Shown here piece by piece: positions 14,049 to 22,549 of a stretch of 28,237 nucleotides of DNA. The translations under genes and the position numbers were made by a program. Origin of the DNA: a virus; IMG/VR virus record IMGVR_UViG_3300033064_003754, positions 1-28,237 of that record; one strand, written 5' to 3'. Position 1 is the stretch's first letter. Each line of letters begins with the position of its first letter. The notes under the pieces are model-generated. The model had not been told where the DNA came from, did no database searches, and saw only the letters and a program-made list of their open reading frames with translations.

Positions 14049-14079
14049 GTTGCGTGCACGTTACTTTAGGCGTTGCGTG
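14048..14079 (-). promoter_or_regulatory. Direct repeat CACGCAACG, candidate operator
   Basis: CACGCAACG occurs at 14079-14071 and again at 14056-14048 on the minus strand, 23 bp apart, close to two helical turns. The first copy lies in the spacer of the promoter-like boxes; the second covers the predicted start site and the GTG codon. The palindrome CGTGCACG overlaps the second copy. A repressor binding both copies would block transcription of the island; the small protein encoded directly downstream is a candidate. Confidence 0.4.
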
Positions 14080-14086
14080 GGGTCAA
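14058..14086 (-). promoter_or_regulatory. Putative sigma70-type promoter at the head of the glycan island
   Basis: TTGACC (14086-14081) matches the -35 consensus at five of six positions. It is followed by exactly 17 bp and TAACGT (14063-14058), which keeps T1, A2 and T6 of the -10 consensus. It sits in the 46-bp gap between the last tail-region gene and the zinc-ribbon gene, one of the largest gaps in the window. Predicted transcription would start about 3-4 nt before the GTG at 14048. Confidence 0.5.
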
Positions 14087-14094
14087 CCCTGGCG

Positions 14095-14658
14095 TTACCC
14101 GGCGTTCGGCTCGTGCGTATCCTCGGCCACGTCGAAGGTGAGGTTCAAGCCATCCCACGCGGGGGAAACCGTGATCCACGTCCCACGGACCGGATCGTAG
14201 TAGGTGAAAGCACGCTCCAGCACCGCCCGCTCGTCGGTCCGGAACCCTCGCCGGTCGATCGTGGTGCCTGTTCCGTGCTGCGGGCCCTCGGCCCCGGCCG
14301 GGTAGCTGCCCCAATAGGGGAACCCTGGGTACTGGTCCCCGCCGATGCCATAGCCGTAGTAGGCCGGGTACTGGCCCCCGGCCACGGTGATGTAGTCCAG
14401 GATCGCGAGCCGGTCGATCGAGGCGTGCCCGACCACGTTCAAGAGAACGTCGTCGTAGTCGCCGAAAATGGTCAGCGGGCCCTGGACGTTGTGGTAATCG
14501 TCGTCGTCGCTGCCGATGTCCACGCCGTCTTCGCGTACCTGCAACGCGGCGGCCTCTTCCCATATCGATCCGGTGCCGCGCAGAACGGCGTCGGCCGTCG
14601 GGGTGGGCAATCCGCCGCCGGCTTCGCCGGCCGGTGCGTCGATCCAGTCGATGGTCAT
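14095..14658 (-). CDS. Unknown virion-associated protein, Gly/Tyr-rich
   Basis: I do not recognise this 187-residue protein. Acidic N-terminal half (VREDGVDIGSDDDDYHNVQG) is followed by a Gly/Tyr/Pro stretch (GGQYPAYYGYGIGGDQYPGF) and a beta-rich end (YYDPVRGTWITVSPAWDGLN). It has no membrane helix or catalytic motif. ATG at 14658 overlaps the upstream gene in an ATGA. It closes the tail-region operon just before the gap with the promoter-like sequence, so it is most likely a minor virion or tail-fibre-associated protein. Aromatic/Gly-rich segments of this kind are often surface-exposed, but this is inference. Confidence 0.65.
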   Translation of the reverse strand: MTIDWIDAPAGEAGGGLPTPTADAVLRGTGSIWEEAAALQVREDGVDIGSDDDDYHNVQGPLTIFGDYDDVLLNVVGHASIDRLAILDYITVAGGQYPAYYGYGIGGDQYPGFPYWGSYPAGAEGPQHGTGTTIDRRGFRTDERAVLERAFTYYDPVRGTWITVSPAWDGLNLTFDVAEDTHEPNAG

Positions 14659-15059
14659 GCCTTGTCATCCGATCCGCTCGCCCACGCCTCGAGACGGCCG
14701 CCCGAGTTGCTGACGATCTCGATCGCACACCGGAGCATGCCGAAGGGCGATCGCTGTACGAGGTGGTTCTTGTTCGTCAGGGTGGCCGCCCCTGCGTGGG
14801 GCAGGGTGATCGTCGTCGTCTCCGGATACCACCGCACGGAATTCCCGGAAAACCAGTGCAGGCGCACCACGCCGTTGAATGAGCCGACGTCGAACTCGAT
14901 CTGCACGCGCCGGGCGCGTTCCACACTGAAACCCGCGGCGACGGCGTTCTCGGCCGGCTCGACTGCGGCGCTTTGGTCGAACACTCGCCGAAGGTTGCGA
15001 TTGCTCCCGGCCACGATCACGCGTTCGCCGCCCACTCCTACCGGATGCCATTCGCCCAT
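14655..15059 (-). CDS. Unknown small beta-rich tail-region protein
   Basis: I do not recognise this 134-residue protein. ATG at 15059 lies three bases after the upstream stop. The sequence has alternating hydrophobic strands (GFSVERARRVQIEFDVGSFN, then VRWYPETTTITLPHAGAATL) and ends with GGRLEAWASGSDDKA, resembling a single beta-sandwich domain. No signal peptide or membrane segment is present. It is translationally coupled to the next gene and lies downstream of the long tail fibre gene, suggesting a small virion or fibre-assembly component. Confidence 0.65.
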   Translation of the reverse strand: MGEWHPVGVGGERVIVAGSNRNLRRVFDQSAAVEPAENAVAAGFSVERARRVQIEFDVGSFNGVVRLHWFSGNSVRWYPETTTITLPHAGAATLTNKNHLVQRSPFGMLRCAIEIVSNSGGRLEAWASGSDDKA

Positions 15060-15062
15060 GGT

Positions 15063-15830
15063 CTACACCTCCACCTGCCACCGCAGGGAATTCGGGGCGG
15101 TCGTCGCCCACTTCACGGCATCCCACGCGCCGTCGGCGTCTTGATCGAGGATCGCGAGTTCGCCCACCACCGGCTTTCCGTCGTGCCTGTACGGCTGGCG
15201 GAAGTAGATCCACGGTTCGGCCCCTTGGGGCCGCACGAGCACCGCCAGCCCGAACGGGTGGCCAGCGAGATCCTTCAACCGGGCGAAAAAGCCGTCGGCG
15301 CCGTCAAGCCAACGGCCGATCCCGGCTTCGAGGGCAAACCCCACGGCGAGTTCGTCGATCCGAACCATCTGCACCGGGTGGCGGTGGGCCAGATTCCACA
15401 GATCCATCCCCGGGCCGGTCAGGCCGTGCGGCATTCCGGAATCGCTCGGGTGATCGTAGCTTTCCGCGGCCAGAATGGCCGTCGGGCGGATGGTCACCCC
15501 GAAAATCGGCGGCGGGCCAGCTGGGGGGAACGTCGCGGGCTTGGCCACCACCCCTTCGGCGACGGCCTCGAGATCCGCGGGCGGTTCCACCGCTGGCGGC
15601 TCGGGATCGGGCCGGTTGGCCTCTTCCCGGGCCTGCTGCTTCTCGGCGATCCGCGCCTCGGCCGCTCGCAGGTCGAGTAGCGCGGTGATCTTCTTCTTCT
15701 TGACCCCGAGGTGGGTGATGTCGACCCCGAGGAGGCGTGCCCGGTTGCGGAGCTCGTCGATCGGCGCGTAGCGGTCTGCACCGCCCCGCGGCTTCGGCGT
15801 TCGGCCCTTGGATCGTCGTTTCCTCGCCAT
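15063..15830 (-). CDS. Unknown tail-region protein with basic SAP/Rho-N-like N-terminus
   Basis: This 255-residue protein starts at ATG 15830. Residues 1-20 are strongly basic (MARKRRSKGRTPKPRGGADR). Residues 23-55 (IDELRNRARLLGVDITHLGV, then KKKKITALLDLR) resemble SAP or Rho-N helix-extended-loop-helix motifs, which bind nucleic acids or form protein contacts. An Ala/Glu/Arg helix and Pro linker lead to a larger domain (about 105-255) of unknown type (GMDLWNLAHRHPVQMVRIDE, then FGLAVLVRPQGAEPWIYFRQ). It lies between the fibre gene and two other unknowns. A virion role is likely from location; nucleic-acid binding is a guess from the N-terminus. Confidence 0.65.
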   Translation of the reverse strand: MARKRRSKGRTPKPRGGADRYAPIDELRNRARLLGVDITHLGVKKKKITALLDLRAAEARIAEKQQAREEANRPDPEPPAVEPPADLEAVAEGVVAKPATFPPAGPPPIFGVTIRPTAILAAESYDHPSDSGMPHGLTGPGMDLWNLAHRHPVQMVRIDELAVGFALEAGIGRWLDGADGFFARLKDLAGHPFGLAVLVRPQGAEPWIYFRQPYRHDGKPVVGELAILDQDADGAWDAVKWATTAPNSLRWQVEV

Positions 15831-15856
15831 GGTTGAACCATAGCACGCGCGCGCGT
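15829..15856 (-). other. Two adjacent perfect inverted repeats covering a start codon
   Basis: Between the stop at 15864 and the ATG at 15830 lie a 14-bp perfect palindrome (GCACGCGCGCGTGC, 15856-15843) and then ATGGTT-C-AACCAT (15841-15829). The second stem includes the start codon of the next gene. The only plausible ribosome binding site, AAAGGG, lies upstream of both, about 27 nt from the ATG. Folding of the first palindrome would shorten that distance, and folding of the second would mask the start. No T-run follows, so this is not a standard terminator. Confidence 0.5.
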
Positions 15857-15863
15857 GCCCTTT

Positions 15864-18800
15864 CTAGAAGAGACGGATCCAGTTCGCGCCGTCGCTGTGT
15901 AGAGCGGCGGTCGCCCATTGCACGGCAAGGGCCAGCGCCCCCCCGGCTCCGTTGATCGTCTCGGCCCCGTTCGGGGTGACGTTGTAGGCGTTGCCACTCG
16001 CGTCGATCTTGATGAAATAGAAGGTGCGGTTCGGCACCGTCGCGGCGGCCGGAAGATTGGCGGCGAAAGCACCCCCCACGGCGTTTCCTCGGTTCACAGG
16101 CACCACCACGCCGTGATTTGCGGCGTATGTTTTGCCGACCATTTCCTCGATGAGGGCCGTGGCGTCGCGGGTGCTGACTTCGAGCGTAAACGCGGAAAAC
16201 CAGATCCCGGCGTTCCCCGCGGGGTTGTTGTCGATCGTCGCCACCCAACGGGCATAGCGCGCGGTCGGGGGGATCTCGTCGGCGCCGCTCCCCGACCCCT
16301 TGATCGTGGCCTCGAGCGTGAACCCGGCGGCGTCGACCGAAACGGCAGGCACCTTGGCGCTGCAAACCGCGTAGCGAACCGCGATCGACTGCATCTGTTC
16401 GTCGAAATATTCAAGCCCGATCGAAAGGGTCGGCGCGCGGGCGAAAGTGTCGGTCCGGTAGGGGATCCGCGCGGAGTAGCGATTCTCCGGCATGATCGGG
16501 AAACACCCGTCCGGGTCGGTCCCCTGCAAGGTGCTAGTCAGGCTCGCGTTGGGAACGTCCACCTTGATCGTGTAGTGCCCGGCGCAGGAATTCTGAGCCG
16601 TCGTGTCGATGGACACCCCGGCGGCCTCGGCCTTCGTCCAACCCCACGGCAGGGGCTTGCTTTTGTCGATGTCGTCGAGCAGGGCGTTTGAGGCGAACCC
16701 GTCGCGGATCGCGTTCGGGGCGATCGCCCTGGTCGAACTCCGGCGGGTCTCGGGGATTCGGCCGCAGGCGGTCACCCCCGCGCCGTCAGTGAGAACCACC
16801 CCGACGCGGTGGCGGCCGGGTGCCACCATCGGCTCGCCGTTTCCGATGGCCACGGCGTTGTAATACAACACCCCGGCGGCGTCGATGTCGATGTAGGTGT
16901 CGCGGCTGGCGGTGAACGTGTGGCTTTCAGCCGTTCGGCGGGCGGTCCGCTTCCCAGCCACCACCGCGGTGCCAACGGCCACCACCTTGGAAAATCCTGC
17001 GCCGGTGGGCACGGCGAACCCGGATAGGGTGGCGTCACCCCATGATTCCGATCCGTGCAGGCTCAGCCGCTCCCACGGCTGCATGCCCTTCGTCCCGACG
17101 GCCCCACGGTCGGCGAGGTCGGTAACGGCGGTGATATTCGCGCCGTTGGTCCGGACCATGCACCAGGGGATATGGCTCGCCGGCGTCGCAGGCTGGGCCG
17201 CGTTATTGGCCACGGCCGAGTATGTCAACCGCCCGCGGGCCGTGCGCGATCCGCCGAGGAAAATGTACGTGTCCAGGTTGGCGCCGAAAATGTGGGAAAT
17301 CGTCGGCAGGCCCTTGTATTGCCCGTCGAGCATGTAGGAAATGCCCGGCAATACTTGGGCCAGTCCGGCGGCCACGATCGGGAGCTCGATCGTGATTACG
17401 GCGGCGTCCCACCCGAAATCGGTCCAGCGGTCCACCCACGCGTGGGCCAACCCGGCATTGATGATCGCATCGGAGCCGATCACCTGCTCAGGGCGGGGGG
17501 CAAACGCGGGGGAATCCTGACCCCGATGCAACCCGTGATCGTAGTAGGTCACGGCGATGGTTTCGTCGCGGCCTTGTAGTAATTTCCAGTTGATCCGCCA
17601 GTTGTCGAGGTCCAACTCCTTGCCGACGATCTGCCACTTCTGCGCGCCCGGATCTCCGTTGATTCCGAAGCAATGGATCCGGGTGGTGTCGAGGGTCACG
17701 AGGTCGGCCACCTGGACTTCGATCGAGCGCATGTTCGTGGTGAAATTCACCACGGCGCAGGTGTCGGAAAACCGCGCGAGCAACCCCTGCGCGAGATTGA
17801 ATATCGCGGTGCAGTCGTACCAGTGCAGCTCGCCGGCCGCGGCGTCGATGTCGTCTCCGGCCACCTTGGCCAGGGTGGCGAGGGTCACTTGGTGGTTGCT
17901 GGAATCCAGCGTGATCCCCGAGTAGGAATAGATCGCGTAGTCGGCGGCCTCGTCGTCGACCACGATCACGTAGCCTTTTCGACTCCCGCTGATCGCCTCG
18001 ACAACTCCACACACCCCTCCGATTCCGACGCCGACCCCGGGCCAGCCATAGCCCACCCGGCTGTCGTTCGCCGTGTTGTAGGTCACGCCGTCGTCGCCGT
18101 GTTCGTAGTCGGCATTGAGCACAACCGAATTGATCGTGTGGTCCCACGCGGCGTCGTTCGTGGCCATGACCCCGAACCACTGATCGTTGATTTCGAAGGT
18201 CTGGTGTGCTTCCTCGCTGCCGTCGGCTAGATACCCGTAATCTGCGAGCGTGCCGTCTTCCGACAGGGACATGCGGGCGAGGTACTGCTGTGTGCTTTCG
18301 CCGTCGCCGTCTTCCTGCTGGCTCCAGTGCGTGTTGATAACCACGGTCCCGACCACGTCTTCGATCCGGTTGTAGGCCTCGATCGTGGCCTTTTCGATGT
18401 CGATTCCTTCGGCGAAATCGTAGACAGCGGCGGCGCTATCGTCGTACAGGCTGAACGTCGCGCGGCCCCATTCGTCGAGGAACAACACGCCGTTGGTCAG
18501 GTAGGCCAGCCCCTTCGTAACGGCCCAAACAGGCTCGGAGTCGACGAGGCGGTTGTCCCTCGATGGGCACGCGAATTTCGCGCAGCGGTAGTGCGCGATC
18601 GCGTCGTTGGCGAGGTCGGTGAAATCGAGAGAATCGGAGTCGATGAACCGGGCGGGCAGGCCGGCCACGGTTTCGAGGGCCTCGGCGATGGCCTCGAGCG
18701 GATGCGCCGAGGTGCAGAACGCGGTGGTGTGGTTGGTCGTACAGGCCGATCCGGTCGATTCGTCCGAAGGAATCGACTCGTTCAACCGCCGGCCTACTGC

Positions 18801-19289
18801 CACGTCGGTTGGAATGTCGGGCACGTAATCGGCGGCGTTGCCCTCGAACGTCACAGTGCGCCCGCGAACCTTGACGCGGGTAATCAGGCCCCGCCACAAC
18901 AGCGGCCAGCGCGTGCTCGCGTTTTCGTACCCGTCGCCGAGGGTGCCCGGAATTCCGATCCGGAGGCCGATTTCCTTGCCCTCGAGCGCTGTGCCGTTGA
19001 TCAGGGTCAGAACCTCTGGCATGGCCGAAACGGTCACGGTCAGGGCCGAGACGGACGAAACACCCGACAACGGATCGATCTCGATCCCCGGGTTGCTCAC
19101 GGACTGCAAGTAGGGCTTCGAGTAGTCGACCGGGGTCACCCCGTCGCGGGGTGTGCGGTGGAAGCTCATGAGATGGTCGGCCGTCGGGGTCGTTCCCAAC
19201 ATCCACCCGAGATCCACCCGCTGGATCACGTTGGGGGCATCCCGCCGCAGCTCGGCGGCGAGGGCCGTGGATACGCTCCAAGTCGGCAT
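15864..19289 (-). CDS. Tail hub/tail fibre protein (1141 residues)
   Basis: ATG at 19289 overlaps the previous stop in a TAATG. The N-terminal part to about residue 400 looks like a tail hub domain: PYLQSVSNPGIEIDPLSGVS, TRVKVRGRTVTFEGNAADYV, LDEWGRATFSLYDD and YNRIEDVVGTVVINTHW are typical of siphovirus tail-tip proteins. Four Cys at about 180-245 may be paired. Middle parts are beta-rich and vary. The last 60 residues, from TVPNRTFYFIKIDASGNAYN to WATAALHSDGANWIRLF, match a widespread phage fibre end that is often at the receptor-binding tip. The protein is therefore probably both hub and receptor-binding fibre, fixed at the tail tip. It follows tape measure and distal tail genes, as in lambda-like phages. 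Confidence 0.8.
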   Translation of the reverse strand: MPTWSVSTALAAELRRDAPNVIQRVDLGWMLGTTPTADHLMSFHRTPRDGVTPVDYSKPYLQSVSNPGIEIDPLSGVSSVSALTVTVSAMPEVLTLINGTALEGKEIGLRIGIPGTLGDGYENASTRWPLLWRGLITRVKVRGRTVTFEGNAADYVPDIPTDVAVGRRLNESIPSDESTGSACTTNHTTAFCTSAHPLEAIAEALETVAGLPARFIDSDSLDFTDLANDAIAHYRCAKFACPSRDNRLVDSEPVWAVTKGLAYLTNGVLFLDEWGRATFSLYDDSAAAVYDFAEGIDIEKATIEAYNRIEDVVGTVVINTHWSQQEDGDGESTQQYLARMSLSEDGTLADYGYLADGSEEAHQTFEINDQWFGVMATNDAAWDHTINSVVLNADYEHGDDGVTYNTANDSRVGYGWPGVGVGIGGVCGVVEAISGSRKGYVIVVDDEAADYAIYSYSGITLDSSNHQVTLATLAKVAGDDIDAAAGELHWYDCTAIFNLAQGLLARFSDTCAVVNFTTNMRSIEVQVADLVTLDTTRIHCFGINGDPGAQKWQIVGKELDLDNWRINWKLLQGRDETIAVTYYDHGLHRGQDSPAFAPRPEQVIGSDAIINAGLAHAWVDRWTDFGWDAAVITIELPIVAAGLAQVLPGISYMLDGQYKGLPTISHIFGANLDTYIFLGGSRTARGRLTYSAVANNAAQPATPASHIPWCMVRTNGANITAVTDLADRGAVGTKGMQPWERLSLHGSESWGDATLSGFAVPTGAGFSKVVAVGTAVVAGKRTARRTAESHTFTASRDTYIDIDAAGVLYYNAVAIGNGEPMVAPGRHRVGVVLTDGAGVTACGRIPETRRSSTRAIAPNAIRDGFASNALLDDIDKSKPLPWGWTKAEAAGVSIDTTAQNSCAGHYTIKVDVPNASLTSTLQGTDPDGCFPIMPENRYSARIPYRTDTFARAPTLSIGLEYFDEQMQSIAVRYAVCSAKVPAVSVDAAGFTLEATIKGSGSGADEIPPTARYARWVATIDNNPAGNAGIWFSAFTLEVSTRDATALIEEMVGKTYAANHGVVVPVNRGNAVGGAFAANLPAAATVPNRTFYFIKIDASGNAYNVTPNGAETINGAGGALALAVQWATAALHSDGANWIRLF

Positions 19290-20221
19290 TACAGCCCGGC
19301 CCCCTCGCCGCGGGGCAGGTCTTCCCGGAAGTCGTTTTCGAACCACTTATCGACGGCGTCGGTCACTCCAACATCCGAGGGCAGGAACATTCCCGGCTCG
19401 GCCCATTTCCCGAACACCGCGGCCTCGGGCGTGGATTGCGGATCTTCGATGAACCACAGCGAAGCGGCCCACCCGCTGGTTTCGCTGTATGCCGAGCGTA
19501 GAAACGCTTGGGCCTCGGGGGTACGGAACCACCAAACGCCCTGCCGGCGCTTTCGGTCGGTATACATCGACAACCGCTGTTCGTAGCCGGTGTAGGTCTC
19601 GGACCCCTCCCACGCGCTCATCTGCTCGTCGGGGTCGTAGGGCGCGTGGCTCGTGTAATTGAACTGCCGCTGCTGGCCGAGCCACAGTTGGGAAAACTGG
19701 ATTTTGTGGGCGTCGGTGGTCGTGAGCTGGATCTCCCAATACCGGGCGGCGTAGGAGCTGTTCCAAACCTCGGCCCAAATGTCCTGGCTGAACGGGGCCC
19801 CGGTGATCGTCGTGATCGTCGTCGGGGCGAGTAGCTGGTTTCCGCCGTCCACCGCATCGGAGCACCGAACCCGCACGGTGTTCGTCTCGCCGGTCGCGGT
19901 CCACGGCGCGCCGACCCCTTCCCAGAGGATGCAATCCGCGGTCAGGGTCTCGCCGGTCCCCGCGTCGATCAGCAGGTACACTGTCGACTCGTTGCCCGAG
20001 GTCTTCCACAGAGTCGAGCGGATCCGGTCGTACAGATTCGAAAGCGGGTAATCGCTGTCGGTCACATTGTCGGTGCCGTTGAAAACGTCATCATCCCGGG
20101 CGATCGGGTATTGCGCGCCCATGTCCTGTTCCCACAGATTCCGCGCCACCACGGCCGGGAAGTCGTTTTGACGGTCGGAAAGTTGCGCCGAGGGCAGGGC
20201 GGTAATGCTGTTCGCGGGCAT
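19289..20221 (-). CDS. Probable distal tail / minor tail protein
   Basis: This 310-residue protein sits between tape measure and tail hub, the usual position of the distal tail protein that forms a ring at the tube end. Residues about 55-190 are beta-rich (NLYDRIRSTLWKTSGNESTV, then SSYAARYWEIQLTTTDAHKI) and look like a galactose-binding or discoidin-type sandwich. The second half (QGVWWFRTPEAQAFLRSAYS, then SLWFIEDPQSTPEA) is Trp-rich. ATG at 20221 is preceded by AAAGGG, and the 3' end overlaps the hub gene. Family identity is inferred from position and fold pattern. Confidence 0.65.
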   Translation of the reverse strand: MPANSITALPSAQLSDRQNDFPAVVARNLWEQDMGAQYPIARDDDVFNGTDNVTDSDYPLSNLYDRIRSTLWKTSGNESTVYLLIDAGTGETLTADCILWEGVGAPWTATGETNTVRVRCSDAVDGGNQLLAPTTITTITGAPFSQDIWAEVWNSSYAARYWEIQLTTTDAHKIQFSQLWLGQQRQFNYTSHAPYDPDEQMSAWEGSETYTGYEQRLSMYTDRKRRQGVWWFRTPEAQAFLRSAYSETSGWAASLWFIEDPQSTPEAAVFGKWAEPGMFLPSDVGVTDAVDKWFENDFREDLPRGEGAGL

Positions 20222-20233
20222 GATTGGCCCTTT

Positions 20234-22543
20234 CTACGGGCGTATCTTCCGGCCATTGCGGAACGAATCCCGCAGCACCGGCACGAGCGTCTGCTCGGCA
20301 TAGATCCGCAATTTTCCGGCGTCGGACGGCACCGATACCGGCATGTGGATGTGGAATGCCGAGGCGCCCGGCCGGGCTGGCGCCCCGCCCGAGACGACTC
20401 CGCCCCCTTGCATTCCGGTTGTCGACTGGAGCGGGATCGTAACCGCCGGCGCGTGCGGGTTGCTCCCCGCTTGGCGGCTGAATACCTCGAACATTGCATC
20501 CATGAGAGGGACAGGGATCACCCCCTCGCCTGGGGCGACCATGATCGGCACCGAATCGACCCCCCGCTGGCCACTTCCTGTCACCACACCGCCGCCGGCC
20601 GCCTTCGGTAGCGATCCGAGCAACCCGCCGAAAATTCCGGCCATGACACCGGCGGCGCCGAGGCCGAGGGCAAGGCCCACCCACGGCGGCGTAATCGACG
20701 CATAGCCGGCAAGCTGGAGGGCGGATGCCTCGATGCCCTTGGCGATGATCGTTGTCGAGGCCGAAATCAGCACCTGCGAAACCACCGACAACAGGCTCTG
20801 CCCCACGGCCGCGGCCACCTGCTCGGCGCTTTGCTCCGACGCCTCGGCCCACCCGGCCTGGACGGCGATCGCGCTTGCCATGAGATCCTGGATCTCGGTG
20901 GTGGCGATGGTGACCGAACTCGTAACGGCCGAGGTCAGGGAATCGACTTGCAAGCGGTAGAGATCGGACTGCACGGACATTGAAGCGGCCGCGATGTCCA
21001 TCTGTTCGACGAGGGATCGGAGCTTCTTTTCGGCCCCGGGCGTCCCCTCGATGATTTCGGCCATAACTTCCGCGTATTCCTCGCGGAATCGGCCGAGAAC
21101 GCCCGTGGGCATGGACTGAACGACCCCCCAAAGTTGATCAATCGACATCGCGGCGAGACTGGACCGATTGATCAGGGCGTCGAACGAGCCAAGGGCTTCT
21201 GCGAGGGCGGCTTCATTCAACCCTGCGAGGGCATCGCCGAGGGCGTCGCCAGCGTCGCCGATCGCCCCCGCCATTTCCCCGGACAGGGCGGCCATTTCAT
21301 CGCCGAACGTCCCCACGTCTCCGATCACGGGCACGAGGGCATCGTCAATTTCTTTGATGCTTTTCGCGGCTACGCTGGCCTTTTCGGCGAGGAATTCGAG
21401 GCCGGGCACGAATCCGTCATCAATTAGTGCGATCGTGTCGGCGATGTATTCGTTTTGCTCGGCGATCACTTCGTCGAGGGTGCGGAGTTCCGATACGATG
21501 TCATAGGAATCCGCCAAGAACCCGATCCGCTGGCCCCACCGGAGGGCCGCGTCTCCCATAGCATCAAACGTGGTCACGAACTCTTCGCCGTTCGTAACCG
21601 ACGATCGGATCGCCTGCGGCAGGAGTTTTGCCCCCTCGATCGCAACAGTGAGAGCGTCAGAAAAGGACGCTAGCCGCTCGGCCACGCCTTCGATCACGCT
21701 GCCAAAAATAGAAATCTCGTCGCTGGCGGGCGCCGCGGCCGAGGTCAAGCCGATCAGCGATTCGACCAAGTCGTCGATTGCGGGGGCACTTTCCTCGCGG
21801 ATCACTCGGATTTCCGCGGTCATCTGCTCCACGAGGTCGGTGGCGTCAGTCAGGGCTCCCTGCACGCTGGGGATCTTCGTCACGAAGAACCCGAGTTCCT
21901 CGCCGAGGTCTCCCCATGCGTTCGAAAGGTCGAGAACGCCGCCGCCAAATGTCTGCATTTCGACGCTGGCAAGGCTGCCATATTTGGCCGCCATGACTTC
22001 GACGGCTGCGCCGTTGGCCAACTCTTCCGCGGTGAGGTCGCGCAGGGACGGCACGTAACGGCCGAGGGCGCCCACGTTGCCCTCGAACGAAATAGCCATC
22101 CCACGCATGATCATGTCGGCATTTAGGCCGGCCTGGGCCGCTCCAGCTGCTGCGAGGCTCATTTGCTCGAGGTGGTCGACATTGGCGCCGAGGGCGAGGG
22201 ACATTGCCCAGTTCTGCAACGTGGCTTCGTCGCCGATCCCGGTCAGGCGCTGGATCTCGCCAGCGAGGGCCATGGATGTGTCGATCTGCTCTACCGAGTG
22301 CTGGCCGGTCGCCTTCAAGGCGGCCGCGTAACGCAATTCCGCTTGTTCCTGGATGGTGGCCAGTTCCACCCGCTCGGCCATCTGATCCCACGCGACTTTG
22401 GCCACCGCCCCAAGATCCTTGATCGCGAATGACACGTCGACGTAGGAATCGAGCAGGCCACCGAGGTTCTTCTCCGCCGATGCGGCGCCGTCGGCGGTAT
22501 CGTCCTCCATCTGAACTTCGGCGCTGATTACTTCGTCGGCCAT
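20234..22543 (-). CDS. Tape measure protein
   Basis: This 769-residue, mainly helical, Ala/Glu/Leu-rich protein is the longest helical product in the window and lies right after the tail chaperone genes. Hydrophobic stretches such as WVGLALGLGAAGVMAGIFGG near the C-terminal third are typical of tape measures, which interact with membranes during DNA entry. AAGGGVVTGSGQRGVDSVPI and MVAPGEGVIPVP are widely conserved tape-measure motifs. By the usual scaling of about 0.15 nm per residue, the tail would be roughly 115 nm. ATG at 22543 follows GAGGTAGG, 6 nt after the chaperone stop. No muralytic domain was recognised. Confidence 0.9.
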   Translation of the reverse strand: MADEVISAEVQMEDDTADGAASAEKNLGGLLDSYVDVSFAIKDLGAVAKVAWDQMAERVELATIQEQAELRYAAALKATGQHSVEQIDTSMALAGEIQRLTGIGDEATLQNWAMSLALGANVDHLEQMSLAAAGAAQAGLNADMIMRGMAISFEGNVGALGRYVPSLRDLTAEELANGAAVEVMAAKYGSLASVEMQTFGGGVLDLSNAWGDLGEELGFFVTKIPSVQGALTDATDLVEQMTAEIRVIREESAPAIDDLVESLIGLTSAAAPASDEISIFGSVIEGVAERLASFSDALTVAIEGAKLLPQAIRSSVTNGEEFVTTFDAMGDAALRWGQRIGFLADSYDIVSELRTLDEVIAEQNEYIADTIALIDDGFVPGLEFLAEKASVAAKSIKEIDDALVPVIGDVGTFGDEMAALSGEMAGAIGDAGDALGDALAGLNEAALAEALGSFDALINRSSLAAMSIDQLWGVVQSMPTGVLGRFREEYAEVMAEIIEGTPGAEKKLRSLVEQMDIAAASMSVQSDLYRLQVDSLTSAVTSSVTIATTEIQDLMASAIAVQAGWAEASEQSAEQVAAAVGQSLLSVVSQVLISASTTIIAKGIEASALQLAGYASITPPWVGLALGLGAAGVMAGIFGGLLGSLPKAAGGGVVTGSGQRGVDSVPIMVAPGEGVIPVPLMDAMFEVFSRQAGSNPHAPAVTIPLQSTTGMQGGGVVSGGAPARPGASAFHIHMPVSVPSDAGKLRIYAEQTLVPVLRDSFRNGRKIRP

Positions 22544-22549
22544 CGTCGC

